From: Actinomycetota bacterium
GTDB lineage: Bacteria; Actinomycetota; Humimicrobiia; Humimicrobiales; Humimicrobiaceae
NCBI GenBank assembly: GCA_016783985.1
Contig: JADHVM010000035.1
Location: forward strand, 1 to 7,962
DNA length: 7,962 nt
Reading direction: 5' to 3'
Shown here: positions 6,876 to 7,962 of the stretch, one piece after another
Layout: each line of letters opens with the position of its first letter
How positions within the stretch are numbered: position 1 is the stretch's first letter
The notes under the pieces: generated by a model
What the model was told of the DNA's origin: nothing
Database searches by the model: none
What the model saw: the letters and a program-made list of their open reading frames with translations, nothing else
Translations under genes and position numbers: made by a program

Positions 6876-7308
6876 AAGGTTCAGCAATAATATTCGCTGC
6901 TTCTGGCTTTACCCTTATAAAATCTTTGCTATTTAATGTAAGTATTTTATCTACTTTAGTTTTTTCAATTGAGTAAGCAATAAGACTATCGTAGCTTGAT
7001 CCACCACTAACTTGATTTTCTACTAATTCATTAAGGATAGATAAGTAATCATTCCTTTTATAAGTTATGATCTCAAAATCTTTAATAATATTCTCCCTGA
7101 TTAATTTCCATGCAACTGCAGGAGAAATTTTAGGACTTAATGGAAATGTTGTAAGAACTGAGTATATTTCAATTAAAGAATGAGATGATATAATTCCCTC
7201 TATCTTTCCTTTTTTGACCTTTTGAATCCATGGTAATGATGCTAAATGCTTAGGGTGAGATTCCATAATAGCCGCAATAATAACAGATGTGTCAAAAAGA
7301 ACTTTCAT
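6874..7308 (-). CDS. vapC: VapC-like PIN-domain toxin
   Basis: This is a PIN-domain endoribonuclease, expected to be the toxin of a type II VapBC pair that cuts tRNA, rRNA or mRNA when freed from its antitoxin. The 144 residues are of typical length. The acidic active-site set is visible: Asp6 in VLFDTSVI, Glu47 in SHSLIEIYSVL, Asp107 in GGSSYDSLIAYS, and Asp129 in ILTLNSKDFIRV. All four are present, so catalysis should be intact. Its ATG lies two bases after the vapB stop, with AAAGG in the end of vapB as Shine-Dalgarno, so the two are co-translated. The partner is an AbrB-fold protein, a common VapB class. The RNA target cannot be told from sequence. Confidence 0.92.
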   Translation of the reverse strand: MKVLFDTSVIIAAIMESHPKHLASLPWIQKVKKGKIEGIISSHSLIEIYSVLTTFPLSPKISPAVAWKLIRENIIKDFEIITYKRNDYLSILNELVENQVSGGSSYDSLIAYSIEKTKVDKILTLNSKDFIRVKPEAANIIAEP

Positions 7309-7310
7309 TG

Positions 7311-7580
7311 TTATAAACCTTTTAAAATATGCTTGACTCTATCTCTACGATCTTTTCCTATAAAATCTTCAACTGATTCTGTTAACTTAGCCCTTACTAC
7401 TAAAACACCTCCCTTATTTACAATAAATGGCTCCTCTGATATTGGATGTATTGTAATACTTTCCATATCTTCTACTATATCTAATTCCACATTTGGGTAA
7501 AGTCCTAAATTATTTCTAATCCTCTTTGGAATAACAACACGACCAAATTTATCAATTGTACTTTTGTATCTATTATTCAT
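7311..7580 (-). CDS. vapB: AbrB/SpoVT-type antitoxin VapB
   Basis: This is the antitoxin and DNA-binding autoregulator of the neighbouring VapC. The 89 residues begin with a swapped-hairpin AbrB domain (about 5-48), with the signature KFGRVVIPKRIRNNLGL (11-27) followed by the second strand pair ELDIVEDMESITIHP (32-46). The C-terminal part (about 50-89) is charged and would be the segment that binds and blocks VapC. The AbrB domain dimerises to bind palindromic DNA, and TGGCA-type inverted repeats lie over the promoter just upstream. The ATG at 7580 is the first Met; no strong Shine-Dalgarno is evident (TTTGGAT about 5 bases upstream). It is the first gene of the vapBC operon. Confidence 0.92.
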   Translation of the reverse strand: MNNRYKSTIDKFGRVVIPKRIRNNLGLYPNVELDIVEDMESITIHPISEEPFIVNKGGVLVVRAKLTESVEDFIGKDRRDRVKHILKGL

Positions 7581-7609
7581 ATCAATCCAAATCTTAAAAA
7601 TATTTAATT

Positions 7610-7649
7610 ATTGCCATTTTACTATGGTTATTGGCAATTGTCAATGCCA
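7610..7649. promoter_or_regulatory. Inverted-repeat operator overlapping the vapBC promoter
   Basis: ATTGCCA (7610-7616) and TGGCAAT (7632-7638) form a perfect 7-base inverted repeat with a 15-base centre that covers the -10 box and spacer. TGGCA (7632-7636) also pairs with TGCCA (7645-7649) to form a second inverted repeat across the -35 box, sharing the middle half-site. Such an arrangement fits repression by the VapB AbrB-fold dimer or the VapBC complex. Binding is inferred from position and symmetry. Confidence 0.55.
7616..7644 (-). promoter_or_regulatory. Strong sigma70/sigma-A promoter of vapBC
   Basis: On the minus strand the -35 box is a perfect TTGACA (7644-7639), the spacer is exactly 17 bases, and the -10 box is TAAAAT (7621-7616), five of six to consensus. 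Transcription would start near 7609, leaving a leader of about 30 bases before vapB. It is the best promoter match in the window. Confidence 0.75.
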
Positions 7650-7852
7650 CTAATTGCTCTTCAGCGGTGCCAAATGAGTCATTTTAACACACAGACTAAG
7701 ATTATAAATCAAATCAATATATTTCATCTCTATAAATCCCTATTATTAGGGCCTATCTGAAATAAGAATGTACTATATCTTTATGTCTGTTAAAGTTTAT
7801 AAGATATTTATCTAAAAATAAACTTGCTAGATTAAGCAGTTGAAAGATTGGC
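7650..7852. other. AT-rich spacer without a supported gene
   Basis: No credible reading frame is seen on either strand. The stretch holds a further TGCCAA half-site (7668-7673) inside GGTGCCAAATGAGTCATTTT (7666-7685), which resembles terminal repeats of some IS21-family elements. No istA/istB-like gene is present in the window. Confidence 0.4.
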
Positions 7853-7962
7853 CTAATTAAAATCCTGCGTTAAGGAAAGTATATTATTAATATCAATACC
7901 TTCATAATAATCTTTAAATATCCTGTAGTAATAAACTTCTTCTTTATTTCTTAATCTAATAT
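7853..7962 (-). CDS. C-terminal end of an unidentified protein (partial)
   Basis: A minus-strand frame enters from the right edge and stays open for 35 codons before TAG at 7855-7853. The residues are charged and Tyr-rich (for example NKEEVYYYRIFKDYYEGIDI, then ILSLTQDFN at the end). The mix of Lys, Glu, Asp, Ile and Tyr resembles the real proteins of this AT-rich genome rather than the Phe/Leu/Ser-rich translations seen in antisense frames. I do not recognise the family. An open frame of 35 codons could still be chance. Confidence 0.4.
   Translation of the reverse strand, partial: IRLRNKEEVYYYRIFKDYYEGIDINNILSLTQDFN

Noticed and set aside
7749..7766. GGGCCTATCTGAAATAAG as an insertion-sequence end
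   Set aside because: It vaguely recalls some IS termini, but no inverted partner or transposase is present in the window.

Overview
This is a low-GC (roughly one-third G+C by eye) bacterial chromosome segment in which every gene I can support lies on the minus strand. It reads from right to left as an accessory, toxin-antitoxin-rich part (about 7962 to 5855) and then a compact housekeeping operon (5801 to 1). No rRNA, tRNA, CRISPR array, complete insertion sequence or phage gene is visible.

Housekeeping part, in transcription order: plsY (membrane glycerol-3-phosphate acyltransferase), a CBS-less IMP dehydrogenase of the GuaB3 type, guaA (GMP synthetase), a free-standing AroQ-type chorismate mutase, a short DAHP synthase of the Bacillus/Thermotoga type, and the N-terminal half of a UvrD/PcrA helicase that runs off the left edge. 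Spacings are 0, 89, 40, 62 and 10 bases, so one transcription unit is likely. guaB3 and guaA supply consecutive steps IMP to XMP to GMP. The DAHP synthase and chorismate mutase bracket the shikimate/chorismate pathway (first step, and first step after the chorismate branch point toward Phe/Tyr).

Accessory part: a MntA/HepT (MNT-HEPN, type VII) toxin-antitoxin pair at 5939-6576 and an AbrB-type VapB / PIN-domain VapC pair at 6874-7580. A near-identical direct repeat (core 68/69 bases, plus a looser extension) lies immediately after the hepT stop codon and again between the two TA operons, so it brackets the mntA-hepT module exactly. The vapBC promoter is unusually clear (TTGACA, 17 bases, TAAAAT) and is embedded in TGGCA/TGCCA inverted repeats that look like an autoregulatory operator. 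At the right edge the last 35 codons of another minus-strand gene appear to enter the window.

Organism: the GuaB3 family is best known from Actinobacteria and Cyanobacteria. With this low GC and the Bacillus/Thermotoga-type DAHP synthase, an uncultured low-GC actinobacterial-like or deep-branching anaerobic lineage is my guess. This is inference from gene content only. I see no demonstrably new system; the most unusual structure is the repeat-bracketed TA module.
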